From positions 1 through 48,336 of the forward strand of contig CABQHM010000024.1 of NCBI GenBank assembly GCA_902464015.1: 48,336 nt of DNA, read 5' to 3'. Position numbers and translations under genes: made by a program. This document shows, one piece after another, positions 16,868-25,441 of the stretch (positions within the stretch are counted from its first letter, which is position 1; every line of letters begins with the position of its first letter). This stretch comes from an uncultured Coriobacteriales bacterium (GTDB lineage: Bacteria; Actinomycetota; Coriobacteriia; Coriobacteriales; UMGS124). Under the pieces are notes generated by a model. That model was not told the DNA's origin, did no database searches, and saw only the letters and a program-made list of their open reading frames with translations.

Positions 16868-17591
16868 TCTTCTCGCTCCCTTGGGCAAGGTCGATGCCCG
16901 AGCTGTGGGCGATGTCTTCTATCAGCCCAAGATCGTCGGACAAAAAGGCGTCTGTTAGTTGGGCGAACGCCTTGTAGAAATCGGTGCGAGCATAGCGGGG
17001 GACGTCAACAAGAAATCGGGGCACCCAATTGAGCAGGTGATGTGTCATGAACCCATGTTGAGTGGCGATGAGAGAGCGGGCGGTATCGTCATCTGCATCC
17101 GTTATGGCCTGGGCCGTGCGCCTGCTCAGGATTGCCATAAACTCAAGCTCAAGCGCTACATGGTCCTCCGGGTCCCTCCAAGTGTCGTTTTTGTCGATTC
17201 CCTGAGAGCGATATATGGCGAGGGCCTCGTCGCGTGCCTCTTGCATGAGCAGGGCGTGCGTGGAGGTGTAAACGGATTCGTACGGATACGCTGCCTCGGG
17301 GTTAAGCTTTCCGGCCCCCAGAAATGCCAGGCCATAGTCGACTGCCAGCTCCTCGAGTACGTCTTCTGGTGCGTGGCGCAGGTATGTGTAGACGCGCCTG
17401 AATGCTTCGTTGATCCGGGTGTTTTCGGAGTTCTGCGGATAGTGCATGGCACGCAGTTCTGTAAGGAAGCTCTCATCGACCTCCTTGTGATAGACGCGTG
17501 CGAGCAAGCCGTACATCGTTGCGCGACTCTCCATGAGCGCGGAGATGCACTCTTGATTCGCTTCGTTTGTGGGAGCGTGTGAATCGGCCAT
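16860..17591 (-). CDS. TorD/DmsD-family redox-enzyme maturation chaperone
   Basis: 243 aa, all-alpha. Family features: RATMYGLLARVYHKEVDESFL at the start, AYPYESVYTSTHALLMQEARD, the acidic DPEDHVALELEFMAILSRR, and HHLLNWVPRFLVDVPRYA. These chaperones bind the Tat signal of a molybdoenzyme and hold it until the cofactor is inserted. It is encoded divergently from the Tat-dependent Mo oxidoreductase at 18655, its probable client. It follows the 228-aa unknown gene by 22 nt and overlaps the 187-aa gene by 8 nt, forming one three-gene operon. Confidence 0.9.
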   Translation of the reverse strand: MADSHAPTNEANQECISALMESRATMYGLLARVYHKEVDESFLTELRAMHYPQNSENTRINEAFRRVYTYLRHAPEDVLEELAVDYGLAFLGAGKLNPEAAYPYESVYTSTHALLMQEARDEALAIYRSQGIDKNDTWRDPEDHVALELEFMAILSRRTAQAITDADDDTARSLIATQHGFMTHHLLNWVPRFLVDVPRYARTDFYKAFAQLTDAFLSDDLGLIEDIAHSSGIDLAQGSEKNA

Positions 17592-17613
17592 CGAATTGCC
17601 CTTTCTCGTTTTG

Positions 17614-18300
17614 TTAGGAATTGAGGCTGAGGTAGTCGTTGCCGAAGGGGGTTACGGTCCAGGCACCCCTCCACTCAAGCGTGCCTATCTCCTCGAGCTT
17701 GCCCACAACGCCTCCCGCATCGAGAGAGGTTGCGTCTTCGGGGCATGCCTCGGCGAGGAGCGCCGATACGTCACTCACCGAGCGGGGTGCGGCTGCGCAG
17801 AAGTTCAGGACGGCCATGTATGTCTTGCGATTGGCGATTCCATCGAGCGCGCAGGCAAGGTCGGCGAAGGGATCCAGCAACTCGCAATATGCAAGAGCCT
17901 CAGCGGTGGCGATCCACGTCGCCCGAGCGGTCTGCGGAAGCACCAGGTTGCCTTCCTCGTCAATCTGTTCCTCGGGCTGCTCGTCGTTGTCGTGATATTC
18001 CAGGACGCCAGCTTTGAGAAGCAGTGAGCGCATGGTGATGGGGGAGTAGATACTGCGTCGGTATTCACGCAGGGGGGCAAGGGCGGCGTCGATTTCCTCG
18101 GCGGTGCGCTCTTCGCTGCAGTACTCGATGATTTTGACCATCTGCTCGCGTTGGGCACCCATCTCGTTTAGTAGCTCGGCAAGTTTCTCGGCAACCGGGC
18201 GGGCGTCTTCTGTAGCTTGCTCGGGTGTCGTCTGCTCGGACATGGTCTGCGTCCCGTCGGTTTTCAGCCCTTGCTGTCCTTGTATTTCCTGCGTGCTCAT
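17614..18300 (-). CDS. Unknown protein, first gene of the TorD operon
   Basis: 228 aa, acidic and mostly helical. It has a Gln/Thr-rich N-terminal tail (MSTQEIQGQQGLKTDG), then a region with EEIDAALAPLREYRRSIYSPITMRSLLLKAGVL, and a C-terminal part that could be winged-helix-like (RSVSDVSALLAEACPEDATSLDAGGVVGKLEEIGTLEW). The ATG at 18300 has AGGAAGG at 6 nt. No recognised family. Position ahead of torD and opposite a Mo oxidoreductase suggests an accessory or regulatory role for that enzyme; not proven. Confidence 0.8.
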   Translation of the reverse strand: MSTQEIQGQQGLKTDGTQTMSEQTTPEQATEDARPVAEKLAELLNEMGAQREQMVKIIEYCSEERTAEEIDAALAPLREYRRSIYSPITMRSLLLKAGVLEYHDNDEQPEEQIDEEGNLVLPQTARATWIATAEALAYCELLDPFADLACALDGIANRKTYMAVLNFCAAAPRSVSDVSALLAEACPEDATSLDAGGVVGKLEEIGTLEWRGAWTVTPFGNDYLSLNS

Positions 18301-18440
18301 GTGTCGCCTTCCTCCCTGGCTTGCGTGCCCCGCGATGGTGGCACCTCTGCACCTTTGTGACTGACGAAATCGAGAATACGGCTTTTAAGCTGCGTGTCTG
18401 CACCCCGGCTATGTGATTGATGCAAGCGGCGTTGCGCGGT

Positions 18441-18470
18441 CTCACACCCAGCGTGTGAGGTCTCTCACAC
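18441..18470. promoter_or_regulatory. CTCACAC/GTGTGAG operator-like array in the divergent promoter region
   Basis: Three 7-bp half-sites: CTCACAC (18441-18447), GTGTGAG (18453-18459) and CTCACAC (18464-18470), making two overlapping inverted repeats with spacers of 5 and 4 nt. A further palindrome, ACGAATTCGT, lies at 18524-18533. The whole 354-nt gap (18301-18654) separates the TorD operon from the Mo oxidoreductase operon, so these are likely binding sites of a shared regulator such as the nearby LuxR protein. No gene is visible in the gap. Confidence 0.55.
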
Positions 18471-18654
18471 CGATTTGCAGCACGTGGGGTCACGCGGGTG
18501 AGGTGAGGGGAATGTCTCGATTTACGAATTCGTCACACGCACTGTGGGCGGACACACCTGGCGCCCCGCTGCACAATGGGCCTCGCCGAGCGCAAGGGAT
18601 GCGCTTGTGTGCAAGACATCGGTATTGCAAGCAAGGAAGGAAAGGAGGTTCGCC

Positions 18655-21600
18655 ATGCCAGGTTTGAGCATGAGCCGTCGCGGTTTTCTGAAGGCGGCTG
18701 CGCTTGTGGGCGCGGCGGCTGCAGTGAGCAACGTGACCCCTGCCAAGGGTCTCGCCGAAGAAGCGATTCACTTCACGCTTAAAGAGGACGGCGACACCAA
18801 GGTAATCAGGACCGCGTGTCGAGGCTGCGGCAAGTTCGAGTGCGGCGTGCTCGTTACCGTGAAGAACGGCCGTGCAATTAAGATCGAGGGCGATCCGAGT
18901 TATCCCGGCGGCATGGGCAACTGCTGTGCCAAGAGCCAGGCGTCGTTGCAGGCCGCGTACCACCCGATGCGCCTTACGTATCCCATGAAGCGCACGACCC
19001 CCAAGGGCGAGAACCCCTGCTGGGAGCGCATCACGTGGGAAGAGGCCATTGAGACGGCCTGCGCCAAGTTCGACGAGATCCAAGCAAAGTACGGTGGAGC
19101 GGCGCTCGCTTTCTTTGGTGGTACCAGCCGCATCTACGCCATGAGCGGCATGAGCGCCATGGCGTATCTGTATGACTCGCCCAACGCGGTGTCGCCCGGC
19201 CAGGTGTGCAAGGGCCCGCGCACTCAGGTCACGGCAATGACTTCGGGCAACGGCAACGAGATGTACTTCGTCGAAAACATCTGGAAGCCCAACGTATGGG
19301 TGCAGTGGGGCAGCGGCATCGAGGTCTCCAACTACGATGACCCCGGCCGTGTAGCCGTCGACAATGCCAACGGTGCCGACGCCTACATCAACATTGATGC
19401 GCGCATGTCTAACCTTGCCAAGGAGGCCGCGAGCCGCGACAACGGCTATTATCTCGGCCCTCGCCCCGGCACCGACAGCGCTATTGCCCTGGCCTGGACA
19501 AAGATGGCCATCGACGAGGAGCTCTACGACGACTGGTACGTGAAGCGTTGGACCAACTGCTCGTTCCTCGTGTGCGAGGAGATGGAGCCCACGGGTGTGA
19601 CGGACGAGGAGTACAAGATCGTCGGCCTCGTCGGCACCACGCCGGCAAAGCGCACTTACACGACTGCCTTGCTCAAGGAATGCGACGTCGATCCGGCCCA
19701 GCTGCCCTGGGATGTCGAGGGTGACGGCGATCCCCATCGCTTCATTGTGTGGGATGCCGCCAACCAGCGTTTCACGTACCTGGATTCTGCCACGGGCCTG
19801 TGGGAGGGCGAGGGCGCGTTCAAGCCCAAGTACGTTCCCGGCTCCGAGTGGTACATGCAGGCCGCGCAGTACGAGCCGTCCAACAACGAGCTTCAGGAGA
19901 AGTCCCTGTGGGACATGTACGAGTGGGAAGAGGCCAAGGGCCAGATGGTCCACAGCCAGCGTCCCGGCATTGCGGACGAGTTCCTTCCCGATCCCGACGA
20001 CATGCCTACTGTTGAGGGATGCTCCTATCCCACCGACCCGGCCCTGTACTCCGACGACATCCCCGAGATTACGCTCAAGGACGGCAGCACGGTCAAGCTG
20101 CGCACGGTGTTCGAGCATTTCTACGACAACTGCGCCGAATGGACGCCCGAGGCGGCCGAGGAGACCACGGGCGTCAAGGCCCAGCTGATCGCCGATGCCT
20201 TCCACGCTTATGCGCACCGTTACGACCCGGCAAGCGGCACGTTCAACGGTGCCATCAACTTTGCCGTAACGCACGAGCACACCGGCAACGGTATGAAGGT
20301 CATCCACACCATGGAAGCCCTCGACGCCATCATGGGCAACATGGACGTTCCTGGCGGTCACCGCGGCAACACGCCATGTGCCTCGGTCAATACCGATCAG
20401 ACCAGCCGTGTCACTGGCCAGTTCCTGCGTGTGGGCGACAAGAACCGTGTGACTGACCCTGAGCAGGCCAAGCGTGCGATGAGGAAGCCCTACCAGAGCG
20501 GCGACGCCACCACGGTGTACCGCGCGATGAAGACTGGCGAGCCTTATCGCATCTACGGCGGCCTTACCCAGGCCGGCGGCATCCTGAACCAGACCAACAT
20601 CCTTGAGGCCTTCGAGGGCGTCAAGAACATGGAATTCTTCGTTGACGCCAACCTGTGGGAAGACGCCATTTCCTCGCTTGCCGACATCCTGCTGCCCGAG
20701 CAGCATTGGATGGAGATCCCCGGCTGCACCCGCATCGCCCAGGGTTCCAACGGCTTCTACGGTGCCCACATCCACTGCATCGAGGCTCCTGGTGAGGCCC
20801 GCTACGGCATCGACTGGGTCGCCGACTGGTACAAGCAGAAGGGCGTCCCCTTCTGGACGACGCGCACCGACGGTGGCGATGAGTGGGAGATGGGCGACTT
20901 CCTGCGCGACAAGGCCGTGCAATCCACGGGCATGACCTGGGCCGAGTATGCCGACAAGTTCGAGCGCGAGGGCTGGTACGACGCCCGCGTCACCAACCCC
21001 AACGGATTTGGCTGCTGCAGGCGTTTCATGACCGGCTGGCTGTGCAAGCCGTTCGAAGGTCGCCCCGGCTTCAAGACGAACACGAGCCGTCACGAGATCT
21101 GGGTCACTGATTTTGAGAACAAGATGCGCGATGTCGTAGAGCAGTGCACCGGGCAGCCGTACGGCACCAAGTACGCTCTGCCTTACTACACCGAGCCGAA
21201 AAGCTCTCCCAACGGTGGCAACGGCTATGTCGAGGTTCAAGGCAACAACCCCGACAACCCCAATGCCGAGAAAATCAAGGGGTACACGTTCGACAAATAC
21301 CCCTACATCGCCTCCACCGGCCGCCGCATCCCGGTGTATTTCCACACCGAGCATCGCCAGCTTCCCTGGTGCCGCGAGGTCTGGCCTGTGCCGCGCATGG
21401 AGATCAACCCCAAGGACGCGGCCGACCTGGGCCTGGAGAACGGGGACTGGGCGTGGATTGAGACGCCGTTTGGCAAGATTCGTCAGAACGTCGATGTCAA
21501 CGCCTGTGTCGGCGAGGGCCGTGTGAACCTCGAGCACTCCTGGTGGTTCCCCGAGCTTGACCAGCCCGGTCACGGCTTTGAGCTGTCCGGCTGCAACTGC

Positions 21601-21801
21601 CTCGTTGACTCTTTTGCCCAGTGCGAGGGCAAGGGCGCTCCGCAGCTGCGCGGATACCTGGTCAACATCTATAAGGCCACACCTGAGAACTCGCCGTTCA
21701 ACAACCCCGTGCCTTGCGGTAACGACGGCACGGAAATCATCACGAGCGCCGACGATCCTCGCCTGAAGGAATGGGCGCCTACGTACGAAGGGAGGGAATA
21801 G
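18655..21801 (+). CDS. Tat-exported molybdopterin (bis-MGD) oxidoreductase, catalytic subunit
   Basis: About 1048 aa. The N-terminus MSRRGFLKAAALVG is a twin-arginine signal, so the enzyme is folded with its cofactor and exported. A 4Fe-4S site follows: C55-x2-C58-x4-C63 and then C90/C91. The rest is the DMSO-reductase superfamily fold, for example CWERITWEEAIETAC, ALDAIMGNMDVPGGHRGNTP, and a C-terminal cofactor-binding domain (RRIPVYFHTEHRQLPWCREVWPVPRMEINPKDAADLGLENGDW). In gut Eggerthellaceae close relatives include catechol dehydroxylases and other substrate-specific reductases; the actual substrate cannot be told here. The start has a perfect AAAGGAGG. It pairs with the ferredoxin subunit 3 nt downstream. 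Confidence 0.92.
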   Translation: MPGLSMSRRGFLKAAALVGAAAAVSNVTPAKGLAEEAIHFTLKEDGDTKVIRTACRGCGKFECGVLVTVKNGRAIKIEGDPSYPGGMGNCCAKSQASLQAAYHPMRLTYPMKRTTPKGENPCWERITWEEAIETACAKFDEIQAKYGGAALAFFGGTSRIYAMSGMSAMAYLYDSPNAVSPGQVCKGPRTQVTAMTSGNGNEMYFVENIWKPNVWVQWGSGIEVSNYDDPGRVAVDNANGADAYINIDARMSNLAKEAASRDNGYYLGPRPGTDSAIALAWTKMAIDEELYDDWYVKRWTNCSFLVCEEMEPTGVTDEEYKIVGLVGTTPAKRTYTTALLKECDVDPAQLPWDVEGDGDPHRFIVWDAANQRFTYLDSATGLWEGEGAFKPKYVPGSEWYMQAAQYEPSNNELQEKSLWDMYEWEEAKGQMVHSQRPGIADEFLPDPDDMPTVEGCSYPTDPALYSDDIPEITLKDGSTVKLRTVFEHFYDNCAEWTPEAAEETTGVKAQLIADAFHAYAHRYDPASGTFNGAINFAVTHEHTGNGMKVIHTMEALDAIMGNMDVPGGHRGNTPCASVNTDQTSRVTGQFLRVGDKNRVTDPEQAKRAMRKPYQSGDATTVYRAMKTGEPYRIYGGLTQAGGILNQTNILEAFEGVKNMEFFVDANLWEDAISSLADILLPEQHWMEIPGCTRIAQGSNGFYGAHIHCIEAPGEARYGIDWVADWYKQKGVPFWTTRTDGGDEWEMGDFLRDKAVQSTGMTWAEYADKFEREGWYDARVTNPNGFGCCRRFMTGWLCKPFEGRPGFKTNTSRHEIWVTDFENKMRDVVEQCTGQPYGTKYALPYYTEPKSSPNGGNGYVEVQGNNPDNPNAEKIKGYTFDKYPYIASTGRRIPVYFHTEHRQLPWCREVWPVPRMEINPKDAADLGLENGDWAWIETPFGKIRQNVDVNACVGEGRVNLEHSWWFPELDQPGHGFELSGCNCLVDSFAQCEGKGAPQLRGYLVNIYKATPENSPFNNPVPCGNDGTEIITSADDPRLKEWAPTYEGRE

Positions 21802-21804
21802 TCC

Positions 21805-22476
21805 ATGTCGCAGCATACTTTGGTGGTCGACCTTAACCGTTGCATTGGTTGCATGGGCTGCAACGCCGCCTGCAAGACGGTAAACGAGGTCCCGATTGGC
21901 AACTTCTGGAACAGGGTGCTGCGCGTTGGTCCCTATCCCAAGTACGAGGGTGCCATCTTCCCTGACGTCGACTGGTACTACCTTCCCATGCAGTGCCAGC
22001 ACTGCACCAACCCTCAATGTGTCGAGGTGTGCCCCACCGGCGCATCTGTCAAGCTTGAGGACGGCACTGTGCAGATCGACGCTGAACAGTGCATCGGCTG
22101 CCAGGCCTGTGTGCCAGCTTGCCCTTACGGTGCGCGCTACCTCAACGAGGACAAGAACGTCGTGCAGAAGTGCAACCTCTGCAAGGAGATTACCGACGAG
22201 GGCGGCATCCCCCAGTGCGTCAGCCAGTGCGTGGGTCTGGCCAAGTGGTACGGCGACATCGACGAGGACCCCTCGATGATGAGCTTCCGCGGCGGCTACG
22301 AGAAGACCCTGGGCGAGGTCGTGGCGCCCTTCACCGAAGACGACGTCTACACCGTGCCCGACGAGGGCAACGGTCCCTCCATTCGCTACATCCTGCGCAA
22401 CAAGGTGTGGCAGGCCGACGGCATCGACTTCACGGTGACCCAGGGCGGCCACGGCTTCGGACTGCCGAACTACTAG
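21805..22476 (+). CDS. Four-cluster ferredoxin subunit (DmsB/PhsB-like)
   Basis: 223 aa with sixteen-cysteine organisation typical of electron-transfer subunits of Mo oxidoreductases: CIGCMGCNAAC near the start, CQHCTNPQCVEVC, CIGCQACVPAC, and CNLC with PQCVSQC. Four 4Fe-4S clusters are expected. No signal of its own; it is probably carried out by the Tat signal of the catalytic subunit. GGGAGGG precedes the ATG and only 3 nt separate it from the upstream stop. No membrane-anchor subunit follows, so the link to the quinone pool is not evident. Confidence 0.93.
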   Translation: MSQHTLVVDLNRCIGCMGCNAACKTVNEVPIGNFWNRVLRVGPYPKYEGAIFPDVDWYYLPMQCQHCTNPQCVEVCPTGASVKLEDGTVQIDAEQCIGCQACVPACPYGARYLNEDKNVVQKCNLCKEITDEGGIPQCVSQCVGLAKWYGDIDEDPSMMSFRGGYEKTLGEVVAPFTEDDVYTVPDEGNGPSIRYILRNKVWQADGIDFTVTQGGHGFGLPNY

Positions 22477-22502
22477 TCCGCAGGTCCTTCCTTTATGCAG
22501 CC

Positions 22503-22543
22503 AGAACCCGACGGGCGGCCCGTTTGTCTCGTCGGGTTCTTTT
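22503..22543 (+). terminator. Rho-independent terminator after the ferredoxin gene
   Basis: An 11-bp perfect stem, AGAACCCGACG with CGTCGGGTTCT, followed by TTTCC. It separates the Mo-enzyme pair from the FAD reductase gene, so the latter is transcribed by readthrough or from its own promoter. Confidence 0.85.
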
Positions 22544-22590
22544 CCTGCTCGTGTATTCAACGCGCGTTTCAGATGAAAGGATATCGTTTC

Positions 22591-24153
22591 ATGAACACTG
22601 CCATGACTCGTCGCAATGCTTTGAAGATTGCCGGCGCCATGGGTGCTGCCGCCACCGTTTGCGCAGGTACGGCGCTTGCCGATGAGGCTGCTATCGAGGG
22701 TGCAGCGCTGCCTGGCGGCATTCTTCCTGCCGAGCTTGAGGCGACGCCCGTCGTCATCGATCCCATCACGGAATTTGCCGACGAGAAAGACTACGACGTC
22801 GTGGTGGTTGGGTGCGGCACCACCGGCATGCCCGCCGCCCTTGCTGCCGCCGACAAGGGTGCCACCGTTGCGGTGCTTCAGAAGGAAGAGGTCGCCCTCG
22901 CCCAGGGTATGCTCTGCGCACGCGTGGTGAAGGAGGAGTCTACCGAGGTTGGCATCGCGGAGTACGTGCACGAGATGCATAGCATCTACGACCATCGCCC
23001 CAATATTGCCCTGCAGCGCGAATACGCTGAGATGTCCGGCGAGGCCGTCGACTGGTATGTGGGCAAGCTCAACCAGATTGGCTACACGGACTTTGCCGAG
23101 AGCGACTCGAAGAATCATGAGTACGATGACGGCAACTGCCAGGTGCGCGGCTGGCTGTTCACGGGCGGCATGATGAATCCCACGCAGGCCCTTGCCGGCG
23201 CGGCCGACCAGTTCGGAATCGATATCTATTACAGCACCCCCGGCGTGCAGCTTGTCGTTGAGGCCGGCGCGGTGACGGGCGTTGTCGGCAAAGACGCCGA
23301 CGGCAACTACATCAAGTTCAACGCCGCCAAGGGCGTCATTCTTGCCACGGGCGACTATCAGAACAATGAGGCGCTTGTCGAGCACTATTGCGTCGACGCC
23401 CAGGTATTTGGTCGCAAGCAGTCGTTCAAGACGGGCGACGGGCACCTTATGGGTATGGCCGCCGGTGCCGTGATGGAGCCGGGCTGCCACTGCAAGATGA
23501 TTCACGGCGGTGCGGGATGCTTCCGCGAGGAGCCGTTCCTTGCCGTCAACATCAACGGCGAGCGCTTCATGTACGAAGACGTGGCCTACGGGGCGCGCAA
23601 CACTATCCTGCGCGACCAGCCCGAGCACCGCATGTTCTCCATCTTTGACGCCAACTATTCCGAGCAGGTGTACGGTTGGGGCAGCGACCCGACGGTGAAG
23701 ACCGTGGCAAACGGTACGCCCGAGCAGATAGAGACGTTTGTGGAGAAGGGCGTCCTGCTTCGCGCCGATACCCTTGAGGGCCTGGCAGAGGCCATGGACG
23801 TTCCTGTTGACACCTTTGTGTCCACGGTCGAGCGCTACAACGAGCTGTGCGAGCAGGGCGCCGATGTGGATTTCGGCAAGGCGTCCAAGTATATGCAGCC
23901 TGTGGCTGAGGCGCCGTTCTATGCCATGCCTCGCGAGTACCAGATTGCTGCCATTCCGGCTGGTCTGGTCATCGACGCCAACGGCCAGTGCAAGGACGCC
24001 GAAGGCAATCTTATTCCTGGCTTGTTTGCTGCTGGCAACTGCTCTGGCCCGTTTTATTCGGCGACTGACTACTCGCTGTCGACCATGGGCTTGTCTGTGG
24101 GTCGTTGTGTTACGTTCGGTTACATCACCGGAGGCTATGTCGCAAGCCTGTAG
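22591..24153 (+). CDS. Exported FAD-binding fumarate-reductase-like flavoprotein
   Basis: About 520 aa. The Tat-type signal MTRRNALKIAGAMGAAATVCAG ends in ALADE. The mature part begins with a dinucleotide-binding motif (DVVVVGCGTTGMPAALAAADKGATVAVLQKE) of the FAD_binding_2 family (flavocytochrome c, fumarate and urocanate reductases). ILATGDYQNNEALVE and a C-terminal GLFAAGNCSGPFYSATDYSLSTMGLSVGRCVTFG complete the FAD site. I see no haem motif or FMN-binding domain, so electrons must come from a separate donor. The ATG has AAAGG at 10 nt. Substrate unknown; such enzymes in this family reduce activated C=C bonds of organic acids. It sits with the Mo oxidoreductase and the beta-propeller gene. 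Confidence 0.88.
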   Translation: MNTAMTRRNALKIAGAMGAAATVCAGTALADEAAIEGAALPGGILPAELEATPVVIDPITEFADEKDYDVVVVGCGTTGMPAALAAADKGATVAVLQKEEVALAQGMLCARVVKEESTEVGIAEYVHEMHSIYDHRPNIALQREYAEMSGEAVDWYVGKLNQIGYTDFAESDSKNHEYDDGNCQVRGWLFTGGMMNPTQALAGAADQFGIDIYYSTPGVQLVVEAGAVTGVVGKDADGNYIKFNAAKGVILATGDYQNNEALVEHYCVDAQVFGRKQSFKTGDGHLMGMAAGAVMEPGCHCKMIHGGAGCFREEPFLAVNINGERFMYEDVAYGARNTILRDQPEHRMFSIFDANYSEQVYGWGSDPTVKTVANGTPEQIETFVEKGVLLRADTLEGLAEAMDVPVDTFVSTVERYNELCEQGADVDFGKASKYMQPVAEAPFYAMPREYQIAAIPAGLVIDANGQCKDAEGNLIPGLFAAGNCSGPFYSATDYSLSTMGLSVGRCVTFGYITGGYVASL

Positions 24154-24206
24154 TATCCAAGGGGGCATTGTGAATGGCCCCATGCATGATTAGGGGAACT
24201 GTCATT

Positions 24207-25310
24207 ATGCGTGATGCAGTGTCTCGCAGGACTTTTGTCGGATCGGCGCTTGGGACGGCACTTGCGGCTGGCGTTTGCCTCTCTTCGGAAGAGGCTTATG
24301 CGGACGCTTCGGCGCAAGAGGGCGTTGATGTTGCGTCCCTGGCGGCTGGTGCCGCGCTTGCTTTGCCAAGCGATGTCGCCGGTCTGCCAACAATCATGGC
24401 GCAGCCCTTTGCCGAGGTTGCTCCGGGCAGTCAGACCGATGCGCTTGAGGGGCTGGTTTTTGACCGGGGCGGCGCGATGTACGTGTGCCACCGCTTCCGC
24501 GAGAAGGTTGACGGCGAGGAGGTGACCTCTTCTGAAATTTGTCGCATCGACGAAGCCGGTGCGGTCGAGCGCTTCATCTACAAGGTAAACGCTTCGTTCA
24601 ACGGCATTGCCATCCATGAAGACGGGAGGTTCTTCGTCGCCGACATGTCGGGCCATATCTGGCTGTATCCAGAAGGGGGAGCCGAGGAGCCGCTCGGAGA
24701 GCTTTTCCTCGACGTCCCTGATGCCGCAACGAAAATCCTGCCGAATGACGTGGTGTTCGATGCCAACACGGGAGACTTGTACTTTGTCAATTTCAACGCG
24801 AGCATGCTTAATCCCACGGGTGGGGTATACCGTGCAAGCGCTGAGAGCGACTATCAGTCGATTAACGAGGTGATTGGTGGCCTTGTAACGCCCAATGGCA
24901 TTACGTTTGACTCCACATGCTCGAGCCTGTATGTGTCTGAGACGGGGTTGAACCGCATCATCAAGGTCTCGCTCAAGGACGGCGCGGCCAACCCGGGCTT
25001 TTTGGGCTGCTGTGTGGTGTACCAGGGACAGGGTACGCACGGTCCCGATTCCAGCAGGCTTGATGCGAGCGGCAACTTCTATCAGGCATTCTATCCAGCT
25101 GGTCGTGCCGTGATTTTTAACGCGGACATGGTTGCCGTCGCCAATGTTGTGCCGTTTGACCGTGCCGACCACGCAGGCTGGAAGACAAGCTCCTTGGCCT
25201 TGCATCCCACAAAGCCCGAGGGCTATCTCATCAGCGGTGGCGAACGCGGCATGTGGGTGCTGAAGTTCGATGCCCTCGCCGCAAGTGCGCCTCTGTGGCA
25301 CTTGGTATAA
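24207..25310 (+). CDS. Exported SMP-30/gluconolactonase-like beta-propeller protein
   Basis: About 367 aa. The N-terminus VSRRTFVGSALGTALAAGVCLSS is a Tat-type signal with a possible lipobox-like cysteine. The mature part has the repeated pattern of six-bladed propellers of the SMP-30/NHL type: EGLVFDRGGAMYVCH, NGIAIHEDGRFFVADMSGHIWLY, NDVVFDANTGDLYFVNFN and NGITFDSTCSSLYVSETGLNRIIKVS. Members bind divalent metal and hydrolyse lactones; here it may bind or hydrolyse the compound handled by the adjacent reductases. The start at MRDAVSRRTF (AGGGG about 10 nt before) is preferred over two earlier ATGs. Confidence 0.82.
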   Translation: MRDAVSRRTFVGSALGTALAAGVCLSSEEAYADASAQEGVDVASLAAGAALALPSDVAGLPTIMAQPFAEVAPGSQTDALEGLVFDRGGAMYVCHRFREKVDGEEVTSSEICRIDEAGAVERFIYKVNASFNGIAIHEDGRFFVADMSGHIWLYPEGGAEEPLGELFLDVPDAATKILPNDVVFDANTGDLYFVNFNASMLNPTGGVYRASAESDYQSINEVIGGLVTPNGITFDSTCSSLYVSETGLNRIIKVSLKDGAANPGFLGCCVVYQGQGTHGPDSSRLDASGNFYQAFYPAGRAVIFNADMVAVANVVPFDRADHAGWKTSSLALHPTKPEGYLISGGERGMWVLKFDALAASAPLWHLV

Positions 25311-25403
25311 ACCAGACGCAAAACCAGCTGGTCTCTCTACCTGGGCGGGGCAGGGATTCCGGCTAGTATCGGTTAAACCGCCAAAGCATATACCCTCATA
25401 CCC

Positions 25404-25440
25404 AAGGCTCCTCGGCGCCATGTCGCTGGGGGGCCTTTCG
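25404..25440 (+). terminator. Hairpin downstream of the beta-propeller gene
   Basis: AAGGCTCCTCGGCG (25404-25417) pairs with CGCTGGGGGGCCTT (25424-25437) over all 14 positions if three G-U pairs are allowed, followed by a short TTT. It probably ends the transcript of the 24207 gene. Confidence 0.55.
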
Positions 25441-25441
25441 C

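Noticed and set aside
18490..24183. Very long minus-strand open frame (1897 codons) across the Mo enzyme, ferredoxin and FAD reductase genes
   Set aside because: It is the antisense shadow of three well-supported plus-strand genes, created by high third-position GC; it lacks protein-like motifs and a start site.
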